Part shown: positions 8,409 through 16,134 of the stretch, piece by piece
Numbering within the stretch: the first letter of the stretch is position 1
How the letters are laid out: the number at the start of each line of letters is the position of its first letter
Source of the DNA: Rhodobacteraceae bacterium EL53
GTDB taxonomy: Bacteria; Pseudomonadota; Alphaproteobacteria; Rhodobacterales; Rhodobacteraceae
Length of the DNA: 64,000 nt
Assembly (NCBI GenBank): GCA_900313015.1
Contig: OMPR01000009.1
Location: forward strand, 124,001-188,000
Direction of reading: 5' to 3'
Position numbers and translations under genes: made by a program
The notes under the pieces: model-generated
The model's database searches: none
The model's input: the letters and a program-made list of their open reading frames with translations, nothing else
Told to the model about the DNA's origin: nothing

Positions 8409-9664
8409 CTACAGATCCAATCACTTCCATTGTAGCGAAGAACTTGTGCACCGGATGTGGTGCATGTGCGATCGGAAAGGACATGCTTATCCGAATGGTG
8501 GATGATCCTGAACAAGGCCGTCGCCCGGTTGTGAGCCAGACCCCGCAAGGTCTGCGGGCATCGCAAGAGGCACAAAAACGCTGCGCCGGAGTTTCGACAG
8601 ATTGGGGCACACTAGAAATAGCTGACAATATTGACCAGGCTTGGGGTCCAGTACGCGCGGTCTGGCAAGGCTACGCTCAGGACGATGAAATCAGGCATCG
8701 TGGTTCTTCTGGCGGTGTTGTGACTGCTTTAGCGTTCCATGCAATGACAAGCGGAATTGCATCCGGAGTTGCCCACATCGTAGCCAGAAAGGATGACCCG
8801 CGGCTGAATGAAACTGTCATCAGTAAGGACCGGGCAGGGCTGTTGCGCGGGGCAGGTTCCCGTTATGCGCAAGCCAGCCCTGCTGAGGTGCTGGACCAGA
8901 TCTCTGAGAGCGATGAGGCCGTTGTTTTTGTTGGAAAACCGTGTGATGTCGCATCCGTATATAAGACTACTGTACATAATCAGGAGATGGCGGCTCGCAT
9001 TCCGCTGACCATCGCGATCTTCTGTGCCGGTGCGCCAAACCTTGCAGCAACGGACAGTTTGTTGGACCGGTTGTCCGTTCCCAAAGACGGTAGGCTGACA
9101 GATCTTAGATATCGCGGTAATGGATGGCCGGGGCTTATGCAGGCCTGGTGGGACTCTTCAAGGGGTGACCAGCATGTTAGCGAGGGAATTTCCTACGCCG
9201 AAGGATGGGGCGCGATCTTGCAGGCGAGCCGACGTTGGCGTTGCCGTATTTGTGCAGATCACACCGGTGCTTTTGCCGATATTTCCGTAGGAGATCCTTG
9301 GCACACCCCCCCAAACGGGAACACAGATGCTGGGCAATCTCTAATTATCGCCCGTACTGCACGTGGTCAGCGGTTCATCGAGGACGCGATAAACAAAGGT
9401 CATGTGGTTGCACAGCCCGCAGGTCGGGATGTAATCGCGCGCGCTCAGCCAAACTTGTTGACGACCAATAGCGCAGTCTGGGGACGGCGAACGGCGATGC
9501 GAATGGTTGGCTTGGATACGCCAAAAGACGAGGGTCAGAAACTGTTTTCCTTTTGGATGAGTTTGCCAGCCAAGCAAAAGTTCCAGTCTTTTTTAGGGAC
9601 GTGGAAACGGGTGATCAGAGAACGCCTTTGGCGTGGCGTCCGCATTTCGGAGAGACTGCGATGA
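8405..9664 (+). CDS. FrhB/FdhB-type iron-sulfur protein in the polysaccharide cluster
   Basis: Protein of 419 residues related to the beta subunits of F420-dependent hydrogenase and dehydrogenase. The N-terminus carries a CTGCGAC iron-sulfur motif (about residues 16-22), then the GSSGGVVTALAFHA stretch of the N-terminal domain, and a C-terminal domain with CRICADHTGAFADISVGDPWH. Such proteins are often found beside pyruvyl transferases in polysaccharide loci, where they may do a redox step on a sugar or flavin; the exact reaction is not established. The organism is not expected to depend on F420, so a flavin is the likelier cofactor (inference). It overlaps both neighbours by four bases, placing it firmly in the operon. 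Confidence 0.82.
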   Translation: MTTDPITSIVAKNLCTGCGACAIGKDMLIRMVDDPEQGRRPVVSQTPQGLRASQEAQKRCAGVSTDWGTLEIADNIDQAWGPVRAVWQGYAQDDEIRHRGSSGGVVTALAFHAMTSGIASGVAHIVARKDDPRLNETVISKDRAGLLRGAGSRYAQASPAEVLDQISESDEAVVFVGKPCDVASVYKTTVHNQEMAARIPLTIAIFCAGAPNLAATDSLLDRLSVPKDGRLTDLRYRGNGWPGLMQAWWDSSRGDQHVSEGISYAEGWGAILQASRRWRCRICADHTGAFADISVGDPWHTPPNGNTDAGQSLIIARTARGQRFIEDAINKGHVVAQPAGRDVIARAQPNLLTTNSAVWGRRTAMRMVGLDTPKDEGQKLFSFWMSLPAKQKFQSFLGTWKRVIRERLWRGVRISERLR

Positions 9665-10638
9665 CTTTGGCAGAGGCGCTGCACTCCCCAAGGAACAGCA
9701 ACCTGAACACACTTCGCATCCTGTTGGCGGTTGCTGTTATCATCAGTCACGCTTGGCCGCTTGCGCTCGGCGCAGGTACTTTGGAACCATTGGAGCACTT
9801 CACCGGGCGATCACTCGGGGGCTGGGCGGTAGGCGTCTTTTTCTTTCTGTCAGGCTTGCTCATTACAGCGAGCGCCGAGCGCAGGGACTTAACTGACTTT
9901 TGGTATGCGCGCGCCCGTCGAATTCTGCCGGGATTGGCGATAGCATTGATTTTCACCGGGGGTCTTGCCGTAGCCAGCGGTTCAACCGCGAGCTTGCAAG
10001 AGTTGATCGAATGGTATGTGCGGGCGCTAACACTCGTGTCGATCGAATATCGTCTGACAGATGCGTTTGCGCAGAACCCATTCCCCGAAGTTGTCAACGG
10101 CCCGCTATGGAGCCTGTTTCACGAAGGGGTCGCTTACGCACTCTGCGCGGTCTTCGTTATGGTCGGTGGTTCGCGAAGGAAATCGCTGGCTGTAGCTTTG
10201 GTCATGGCAACGAGTTTCGCCGCCTTGTGGCATCAGGCTTTGCCGGGACGTCTTTCAACTTTTGCACCACTGTTTGCCGCATTTTCTTGGGGAATGGCGG
10301 CACATGTATTTCGGCATCAGATTAGGCTTAACCCACTGCTTCCACTCGCCGGGGGGGTGCTGGCTGTCTTGCTTCCTTGGACAATCGCTACAGGCATCGT
10401 TGCAGGTGGGCTTGTGGTCTTAGTTCTGCGCGCGCCCATTGCTCCTCCTTTCAAAGATGTCTCTTATGGGATGTACATTTATGGCTGGCCAGTTGCGCAA
10501 GCTGTGGTCGCACTCTTGCCGGGACTTCGTCCAGAGATGCTGGCTATTGTTAGCGTTGTTGCCACTTACCCACTGGCTTGGGTGAGCTGGACTTATGTTG
10601 AGCGGCCTAGCGTAATTTGGCGCAGGGTGGAAATATAA
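9661..10638 (+). CDS. Acyltransferase 3 family membrane protein
   Basis: Membrane-bound O-acyltransferase of the OafA/YrhL kind, 325 residues, about ten helices. The family N-terminus is clear: NTLRILLAVAVIISHAWPL with the conserved His, then GGWAVGVFFFLSGLLITASAERR with the Arg-rich end. It probably adds acetyl or a similar group to the polysaccharide at the membrane. The ATG at 9661 overlaps the previous stop by four bases (ATGA); an earlier in-frame ATG at 9553 lies well inside the upstream gene and is not credible. The next gene begins three bases after its stop. Confidence 0.85.
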   Translation: MTLAEALHSPRNSNLNTLRILLAVAVIISHAWPLALGAGTLEPLEHFTGRSLGGWAVGVFFFLSGLLITASAERRDLTDFWYARARRILPGLAIALIFTGGLAVASGSTASLQELIEWYVRALTLVSIEYRLTDAFAQNPFPEVVNGPLWSLFHEGVAYALCAVFVMVGGSRRKSLAVALVMATSFAALWHQALPGRLSTFAPLFAAFSWGMAAHVFRHQIRLNPLLPLAGGVLAVLLPWTIATGIVAGGLVVLVLRAPIAPPFKDVSYGMYIYGWPVAQAVVALLPGLRPEMLAIVSVVATYPLAWVSWTYVERPSVIWRRVEI

Positions 10639-10641
10639 GCC

Positions 10642-11949
10642 ATGACCATAGCCCGTGCAAAATCCAGAACCGTGTTTGGGGTGCCGGTCCCCGTTGCCTG
10701 TTTCCTGTTCGCAATAATGTTGCCAACAGCGGTATCGCTAAACTTAGGCGGGTTACGCTTATCAGCATACAGGTTGGTTCTGTTGGTCATGTTCGTTCCG
10801 ATGTTGTCGCAACTTCTATCCAACCAGCGTGGTCGAATGCACATCTTTGATGGTCTCGTGCTGGCGCATTGCGGTTGGGCGTTGCTTGCTTTGATCAAGT
10901 GGGGTGGGCTTGCGCAAGGAATTGAATCCGGCGGGATCTATGTGATTGAATGTGCGGGCGCTTATCTGATGGGACGGCTTTACATTCGATCGTACGAAGA
11001 TTTTGCCGCCATGACGCGGGCTTATGTTGGGCTTGTCCTTGCAACTCTGGTGTTTACCGTGCCCGAAGCTCTGACTGGCAATCACATCCTGCACGATAGT
11101 CTTGCGGCGGTATTTGGAGGCCCCAAAGCTGCCTATATCGAGTCGCGCATGGGGATCGAACGCACATTTGGCCCCTTTGATCACCCCATTCTCTATGGAG
11201 TGTTTTCTGCCTCTGCGTTCTCTTTGGCTTACTTTGTCATAGCTGAGCGAAAACTGTCTAAATTCGGTAACTTATCCAAGGTCGCCGGCGTCGGGCTGGC
11301 CACGTTCATGTCTGCTTCTGGCGGCCCGTATGTTGTGCTCATGGCACAGATTTTTGTTTGCACGTGGGAGCGCGTGTTGGGGGCTGTGCAAGGGCGGTGG
11401 GCTGCGTTGTTTTCGTTCTTTGCAATAGTCTATTTCGGCATCGACCTTTTGTCTAATCGCACACCATTTCATGTCTTTGTTGAGTATCTCACCTTTTCCA
11501 AAGAGTCGGCCTATAACCGGATTCTCATCTTTGAATACGGAACCGCTGAGGTCGCGCGACACCCTTTGTTCGGCATTGGCTTGGGCGACTGGATCCGTCC
11601 AGTGTGGATGTCTGATAGCATGGACAACTTTTGGTTGGTGACAGCTGTGCGGTATGGTCTGCCAGCCTTGTTCCTACAGGTTGGCTTGCTGTTCGGGATT
11701 GTTTGGGCGGTAGGGCAAATGCCGAATTTCTCACCTGCTTGGAGAAGAGCACGGCACGCGTGGGCCTTTACCTTGTTTGGCATCAGTGTCGCGGCAGCCA
11801 CCGTGCATCTTTGGAATGCTCTGTTTGTTCTTTTCTTTTTCCTGATCGGGACAGGTGCCTGGATGCTGGATACTTCGCCCAGAGAACACAGAACCAAACG
11901 GCATCGTCCTGTCACGTTGCTCGCTGCGCGTCAGGCGCGTCTTTTTTAA
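10642..11949 (+). CDS. O-antigen ligase/polymerase-like membrane protein (Wzy-like)
   Basis: Integral membrane protein of 435 residues with about ten to twelve helices and a large periplasmic loop (about residues 120-180, containing ALTGNHILHDSLAAVFGGP), the layout of the WaaL/Wzy family. A glycine-rich MSASGGPYVVLMAQ segment and a later YGTAEVARHPLFGIGLGDW stretch match the polymerase family, where HPLFGIG is common. In this setting it most likely joins repeat units in the periplasm. The start codon sits four bases after the acyltransferase stop. Sequence alone cannot separate polymerase from ligase. Confidence 0.75.
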   Translation: MTIARAKSRTVFGVPVPVACFLFAIMLPTAVSLNLGGLRLSAYRLVLLVMFVPMLSQLLSNQRGRMHIFDGLVLAHCGWALLALIKWGGLAQGIESGGIYVIECAGAYLMGRLYIRSYEDFAAMTRAYVGLVLATLVFTVPEALTGNHILHDSLAAVFGGPKAAYIESRMGIERTFGPFDHPILYGVFSASAFSLAYFVIAERKLSKFGNLSKVAGVGLATFMSASGGPYVVLMAQIFVCTWERVLGAVQGRWAALFSFFAIVYFGIDLLSNRTPFHVFVEYLTFSKESAYNRILIFEYGTAEVARHPLFGIGLGDWIRPVWMSDSMDNFWLVTAVRYGLPALFLQVGLLFGIVWAVGQMPNFSPAWRRARHAWAFTLFGISVAAATVHLWNALFVLFFFLIGTGAWMLDTSPREHRTKRHRPVTLLAARQARLF

Positions 11950-11972
11950 CCAGTCATTGCACAGGAAACCCC

Positions 11973-12908
11973 ATGGATCTGTCTATTGTTATTGTAAACT
12001 GGAACACCCAAGATCTCCTGCGTGATTGCCTGTCCTCGGTTAAACTTGGGTTGGGCAAGTTGCAGGCGGAGGTCTTCGTCGTAGACAACGCCTCGGATGA
12101 CGGGTCACCCTTGATGGTTCAGACCGAGTTTCCATGGGTGAAGTTGATTGAAAACAGAGAAAACCTAGGGTTTGCAGGGGGCAATAACGTGGCACTGCGA
12201 AGGGCCTGTGGACGCTATGTAATGTTGCTGAATACTGACACACTGGTGCATGGGTCAGTATTGGAAACGGCTATCAGCTGGATGGACGCCCATCCGAGTG
12301 CCGGTATCATGGGTCCGCGGGTTCTCAATTCTGACGGAACTATACAACCCTCTTGCAGCGCTTTTCCCAGCCTGCGCAACCTTGCTATGCAAACGGCTGG
12401 ACTCACGCGGTTTCGTCAATTTGATCGGTATCGAATGACCGGTTGGAACCGTAGTTCGGAACGCCATGTGGACGTAATTTCCGGGGCAGCTATGTTCGTG
12501 CGACATTCAGCGATGCAGCAAGTCGGTTTATTGGATGAAGCGTTTTTCTTCTATGGTGAAGAAACTGATTGGTGCCGTCGTTTCAGGGGACACGGTTGGA
12601 ACGTCGTTTTTTCACCCATTCCAGAAATCACACACTTTGGTAATGGATCTGCGGGAAAACTGAACCATAAACGCGATGTGCTGATGACAGAAGGAACGAC
12701 AAGGTTGCATCTGAAACACGGGGGCCTGTTCGCGGGCATGATCTGTTACCTGTTGTTGGCGGCGCACAATGTTTCGCGAGCCGTTTTTTGGGCATGTCTC
12801 AGCACCTTGGATCGCCCCGGCGCTAAAGATCGGGCGCGCCACTTTTCACGCGTTGTTGTAGACCTTCCTAGGGCATGGCCTGCACGGGAAAGGGCGATAG
12901 GTTCATGA
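11973..12908 (+). CDS. Glycosyltransferase family 2 (rhamnosyltransferase-like)
   Basis: Cytoplasmic inverting GT-A enzyme of 311 residues. The family start SIVIVNWNTQDLLRDCL, the nucleotide-site EVFVVDNASDDGS, the NLGFAGGNNVALRRA loop, and the metal-binding LLNTDT (DxD-like) are all present, followed by FYGEETDWCRRFRGHGW. This pattern is typical of dTDP-rhamnosyltransferase-like members, though the donor sugar is uncertain. A hydrophobic segment near residues 255-275 may anchor it. The ATG at 11973 has AGGAA upstream; the open frame extends 114 codons further back, but that part lies over the polymerase gene and makes no sense as protein. Its stop overlaps the next start (ATGA). Confidence 0.87.
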   Translation: MDLSIVIVNWNTQDLLRDCLSSVKLGLGKLQAEVFVVDNASDDGSPLMVQTEFPWVKLIENRENLGFAGGNNVALRRACGRYVMLLNTDTLVHGSVLETAISWMDAHPSAGIMGPRVLNSDGTIQPSCSAFPSLRNLAMQTAGLTRFRQFDRYRMTGWNRSSERHVDVISGAAMFVRHSAMQQVGLLDEAFFFYGEETDWCRRFRGHGWNVVFSPIPEITHFGNGSAGKLNHKRDVLMTEGTTRLHLKHGGLFAGMICYLLLAAHNVSRAVFWACLSTLDRPGAKDRARHFSRVVVDLPRAWPARERAIGS

Positions 12909-14155
12909 GAGTACTGCTTATTGCACCGAATATTGACGCCACCGACGTCGGTGAAGCTTTTGTGGCGTATAAATGGGCCAAGGTCTTGTCCGAACGGGTG
13001 GAATTGACCGTTCTGGCATTCCAAAGACCGGGGCGTCCCGATTTGCAAACCCAATTGCCATTGGCTCACGTGGTAACATGGGCAGAGCCAGCTTGGGCGC
13101 GCAAAAACGAGCGGATTAATGCCATGCTGAAACCGGCCTGGCCATATTTTTCCCACTGTGTTCGCCATTGGCTTCGAGCTGCGCTTAAGGGGGGCATGCA
13201 GTTCGATCTTGCCCATCAGTTGATGCCGCAAGCCGCCCGCTATGCATCACCCTTGCGCCATTTTCTAATTCCATACCTAATTGGTCCCCTCGGAGGGGCA
13301 TTGGATACGCCCGCAAGTTTTCAGTCCGAAGCAGCCAGCGCTCCGCTCTTTACCCGTTTGCGGAAGTTGGATCGTTTTCGCTTCAAGTATGACCCGTTTT
13401 TGCGCGAGACCTATAAACGGGCTGCCTGTGTATTAGGGGTTGCACCTTACGTCCGAGACGTCTTGAAAGACATTCCGTTGCAGCGATTTGAACCAGTTTT
13501 GGAATTGGGTATTGATAACATTGAACCCATACAGCAGCGTCAACGCGTGGTGGGCCAGTTACGTGTTCTCCATGTCGGGCGCGCTGTGCGAACCAAGGGC
13601 CTGCGCGATACTGTGCGGGCATTGGCGCATCTCAAGAATTTGCCAGGTATCACATTGACCAGCGCAGGGGCAGGGGAGGAGATAGACCTCTGTCGAGCTG
13701 AGGCTGCGCGCTTAGGTGTCCAGGAGCGGGTGAATTTTCTAGGCAGGATCGCACGAAAAGACGTCGAAGCGCTTTATGCCTCGCATGATGTTTTTTGTTT
13801 CCCGTCGTTTCGCGAACCGGCTGGGGGTGTTCTGTACGAAGCTATGCGTCATGGCTTGCCCACAGTCACGGCGGACCGAGGTGGTCCAAGTTGGATCATT
13901 GATGATGCATCTGGTATTCGTATTCCTGTCAGCGACCCTGATACATATGCACGTGATATCGCAGAATCGTTGCATGTATTGGCGAGCAATCCTGCGATCC
14001 GAACTCAGCTTGGCGCTGGCGCGCGCAGCAAAGTTTTGCGTGAAGGTCTTTGGGATCACAAAGCAGACAGGTTGGTCACGCTCTATAGGTCAGTCGTGCA
14101 TGAGCCAAATGGATCCGACCTACTACTTTCGGATAGCTACGCGTCCCCTTTGTGA
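12905..14155 (+). CDS. Glycosyltransferase family 4
   Basis: Retaining GT-B enzyme of 416 residues that probably adds one sugar to the lipid-linked repeat unit. The N-terminal half starts RVLLIAPNIDATDVGEA; the C-terminal half has HVGRAVRTKGLRDTVRAL and the conserved E-x7-E donor-binding motif (E304 and E312 in EPAGGVLYE) followed by AMRHGLPTVTADRGGP. The ATG at 12905 overlaps the previous stop by four bases; the frame is open ten codons further upstream but the overlap start is the natural one. A 92-base gap with an inverted repeat separates it from the next gene. Confidence 0.87.
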   Translation: MRVLLIAPNIDATDVGEAFVAYKWAKVLSERVELTVLAFQRPGRPDLQTQLPLAHVVTWAEPAWARKNERINAMLKPAWPYFSHCVRHWLRAALKGGMQFDLAHQLMPQAARYASPLRHFLIPYLIGPLGGALDTPASFQSEAASAPLFTRLRKLDRFRFKYDPFLRETYKRAACVLGVAPYVRDVLKDIPLQRFEPVLELGIDNIEPIQQRQRVVGQLRVLHVGRAVRTKGLRDTVRALAHLKNLPGITLTSAGAGEEIDLCRAEAARLGVQERVNFLGRIARKDVEALYASHDVFCFPSFREPAGGVLYEAMRHGLPTVTADRGGPSWIIDDASGIRIPVSDPDTYARDIAESLHVLASNPAIRTQLGAGARSKVLREGLWDHKADRLVTLYRSVVHEPNGSDLLLSDSYASPL

Positions 14156-14209
14156 CCGTGGGCAAGACTTTTCCACATTAACATCAATGATTTAATTGGG
14201 GGTATCCTG

Positions 14210-14233
14210 ATTTCAGATCGAATTATCTGAAAT
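14210..14233. promoter_or_regulatory. Inverted repeat in the gap before the PssD-like gene
   Basis: Perfect arms ATTTCAGAT (14210-14218) and ATCTGAAAT (14225-14233) separated by six bases, 15 bases before the start of the PssD-like gene. This is the largest gap inside the otherwise packed exopolysaccharide cluster. It could be an operator, an RNA hairpin that tunes expression of the second half, or part of an internal promoter. Confidence 0.45.
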
Positions 14234-14247
14234 GAGGAAAACCCAAA

Positions 14248-14715
14248 ATGTTTGGAAGAAAGAAAACCGCACCTGTCGTTCTCGCTGTTTCCTCTAGCGG
14301 CGGTCACTGGACGCAAATGCAACGACTGGCTCCCGCTTTTTCCGGTGCCGAAGTGCACTACGCAACGACCGACGAAACTGCGTCTGAGCAAGTAAGCACG
14401 CGTAATTTTCACGTCTTTCCTGATGCCAACAAAGACACGCCTTTGCGCCTCTTGATCTGCGCCCTGTCATTGGCTTGGATCGTTCTGCGTGTACGCCCGG
14501 ACGTGATCGTTTCAACAGGTGCTGCAGGTGGGTTCCTTGCGATCCGGCTCGGGCGGATTTTTGGCGCACGGACGATGTTCATAGACTCAATTGCAAACGC
14601 GCGGAACCTGTCTGTTTCTGCCCGATTGGCCCTGAATGTGGCTGATCATGTCTTGTCGCAATGGCCAGGCGTGGCTGCAAAAACTGGTGCTGAATATCGC
14701 GGCGCGGTCATCTGA
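14248..14715 (+). CDS. PssD/Alg14-like glycosyltransferase subunit
   Basis: Membrane-associated partner subunit of a two-part GT-B glycosyltransferase, 155 residues. The opening VVLAVSSSGGHWTQMQRL, then a hydrophobic stretch (about residues 68-80) followed by VRPDVIVSTGAAGGFLAIRLGR, match Alg14/PssD/CpsF proteins. The partner (PssE/Alg13 type) is the next gene, 27 bases downstream. Together they usually add the second sugar, often glucuronate in rhizobial succinoglycan-like systems or N-acetylglucosamine in eukaryotes; the donor here is not known. A GAGGAAAA ribosome site precedes the start. Confidence 0.87.
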   Translation: MFGRKKTAPVVLAVSSSGGHWTQMQRLAPAFSGAEVHYATTDETASEQVSTRNFHVFPDANKDTPLRLLICALSLAWIVLRVRPDVIVSTGAAGGFLAIRLGRIFGARTMFIDSIANARNLSVSARLALNVADHVLSQWPGVAAKTGAEYRGAVI

Positions 14716-14742
14716 AATCCAAACCAAAGTTAGGGCAATGTC

Positions 14743-15285
14743 ATGATTTTCGCTACCGTTGGCACGCAGTTACCATTTGATCGCCTTTTAACGGGTCTGG
14801 ACAGCTGGGCCGAGCGCAATCCAAATACTCAAGTTTTTGCGCAATGTGGTTTGAGCAAGGCCAGGATATCTCACATCGACACCACTCCCACGTTGGGCGT
14901 CAGCGCCTTCCGCCGTCACTTTGAAGCCGCATCTCTCATTGTAGCCCACGCTGGCATGGGCACGATCTTGACGGCTGCTGAGCTTGGTAAACCGGTCATT
15001 CTTTTGCCTCGACGTGCGTGTTTCAACGAGCACCGGAACGATCACCAGCAGGATACCGCAAAAGAGATGTCCCGACTGTCAAACGTGACCGTTGTCCAGG
15101 ACCAAGAGGCCTTGCACCGTGCTCTGGACTTCGCAGTGTCTCAGGAGGCTCGCAGTATTCTAAGCGATGGAGAGATTGTGCCAACCGAGCTGGACCCGCT
15201 CATTGATGTCATTCGCGATTTTGTGTGGGCCGACCCATCACTTGAGACGGCGATGGGTTTCCAGAACCAGGCAACTTCGCCATGA
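14743..15285 (+). CDS. PssE/Alg13-like glycosyltransferase subunit
   Basis: Catalytic partner of the preceding protein, 180 residues, equal to the C-terminal half of a family 28 GT-B enzyme. Marks include IFATVGTQLPFDRLL at the N-terminus and VAHAGMGTILTAAELGKPVILLPRR (about residues 67-91), followed by NEHRNDHQQDTA, the nucleotide-sugar binding region seen in MurG and Alg13. It overlaps the next gene by four bases. The two-subunit arrangement predicts a membrane-bound heterodimer at the cytoplasmic face. Confidence 0.87.
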   Translation: MIFATVGTQLPFDRLLTGLDSWAERNPNTQVFAQCGLSKARISHIDTTPTLGVSAFRRHFEAASLIVAHAGMGTILTAAELGKPVILLPRRACFNEHRNDHQQDTAKEMSRLSNVTVVQDQEALHRALDFAVSQEARSILSDGEIVPTELDPLIDVIRDFVWADPSLETAMGFQNQATSP

Positions 15286-16130
15286 TCGACGCTACCATTC
15301 TCATTCCTGCGTATAACGAAGCGGCAGTCATTGGGCGCACCTTGCAGCACATGTCGCGCGGGTTGCCATTGAACAGGTTCCACATTGTCGTCATTGCGAA
15401 CGCGTGTACGGATGCGACAGCAACCAAGGTCTTATCAGCGCAGCCCGAAGCAACTGTCATTGAGACCGACATGCCGGGTAAATGCAATGCACTCAATCTT
15501 GGGTACCAAATTGCCACCAAGGACAAACCGATCGTTTGTCTCGACGCTGATCTAGATGTGACTTCTGAAAGTTTGACGGCACTTATCGAGGCGCTGCGCG
15601 ACAGTTCAATACATGCGGCCTGCGGACAAATGGATGTTCAAACAAGTGATACTTCTTCAGTTGTACGTGCTTACTACAAAGGTTGGCGCACGAACCCCTA
15701 TTTTGACAAAGGGAAATTCGGCGGCCTCTTTGTGCTTTCCGCTAAAGCTGCCAGGCGGGTTTTTCCCCTTCCCAACGTCATTGCTGACGATGAATACATT
15801 CGTCGCAGTTTCCCAAGCGAAGAAATTGCCTTTGTTCCTGAATGCCGGTTCATGGCACGCGCACCAAAAACAATCGGTAGCTTGATTTGCGTACGGCGGC
15901 GCAGTTTGCGTGGCACCCGTGCCCTTACAAAGCTTGGCCTTCCAAGCCCCGAGAGGGGTAGCCCTGGTACGGTGGCCATGCGCGCATTTCGAAACCCTTC
16001 CAAGGCGCTTCCGACCATTGTTTACACCTTCGTAAACGCCTGGGCCCGGCTTTCTTTGGTACGGAATGCAGGATCAGTGGCTCATGATGATTTGTGGGAA
16101 CGGGATCTGACGACCCGTTCTGCCGGGTGA
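15282..16130 (+). CDS. Glycosyltransferase family 2
   Basis: GT-A enzyme of 282 residues beginning TILIPAYNEAAVIGRTL, with FHIVVIANACTDATA and the metal-binding IVCLDADLDVT (about residues 84-94) and, later, IADDEYIRRSF, which fits the catalytic acidic region. This form resembles transferases of the ExoA/ExoO type. It starts inside the stop of the PssE-like gene (ATGA) and ends four bases before the Wzz-like gene. Donor and acceptor unknown. Confidence 0.82.
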   Translation: MIDATILIPAYNEAAVIGRTLQHMSRGLPLNRFHIVVIANACTDATATKVLSAQPEATVIETDMPGKCNALNLGYQIATKDKPIVCLDADLDVTSESLTALIEALRDSSIHAACGQMDVQTSDTSSVVRAYYKGWRTNPYFDKGKFGGLFVLSAKAARRVFPLPNVIADDEYIRRSFPSEEIAFVPECRFMARAPKTIGSLICVRRRSLRGTRALTKLGLPSPERGSPGTVAMRAFRNPSKALPTIVYTFVNAWARLSLVRNAGSVAHDDLWERDLTTRSAG

Positions 16131-16134
16131 CGCG

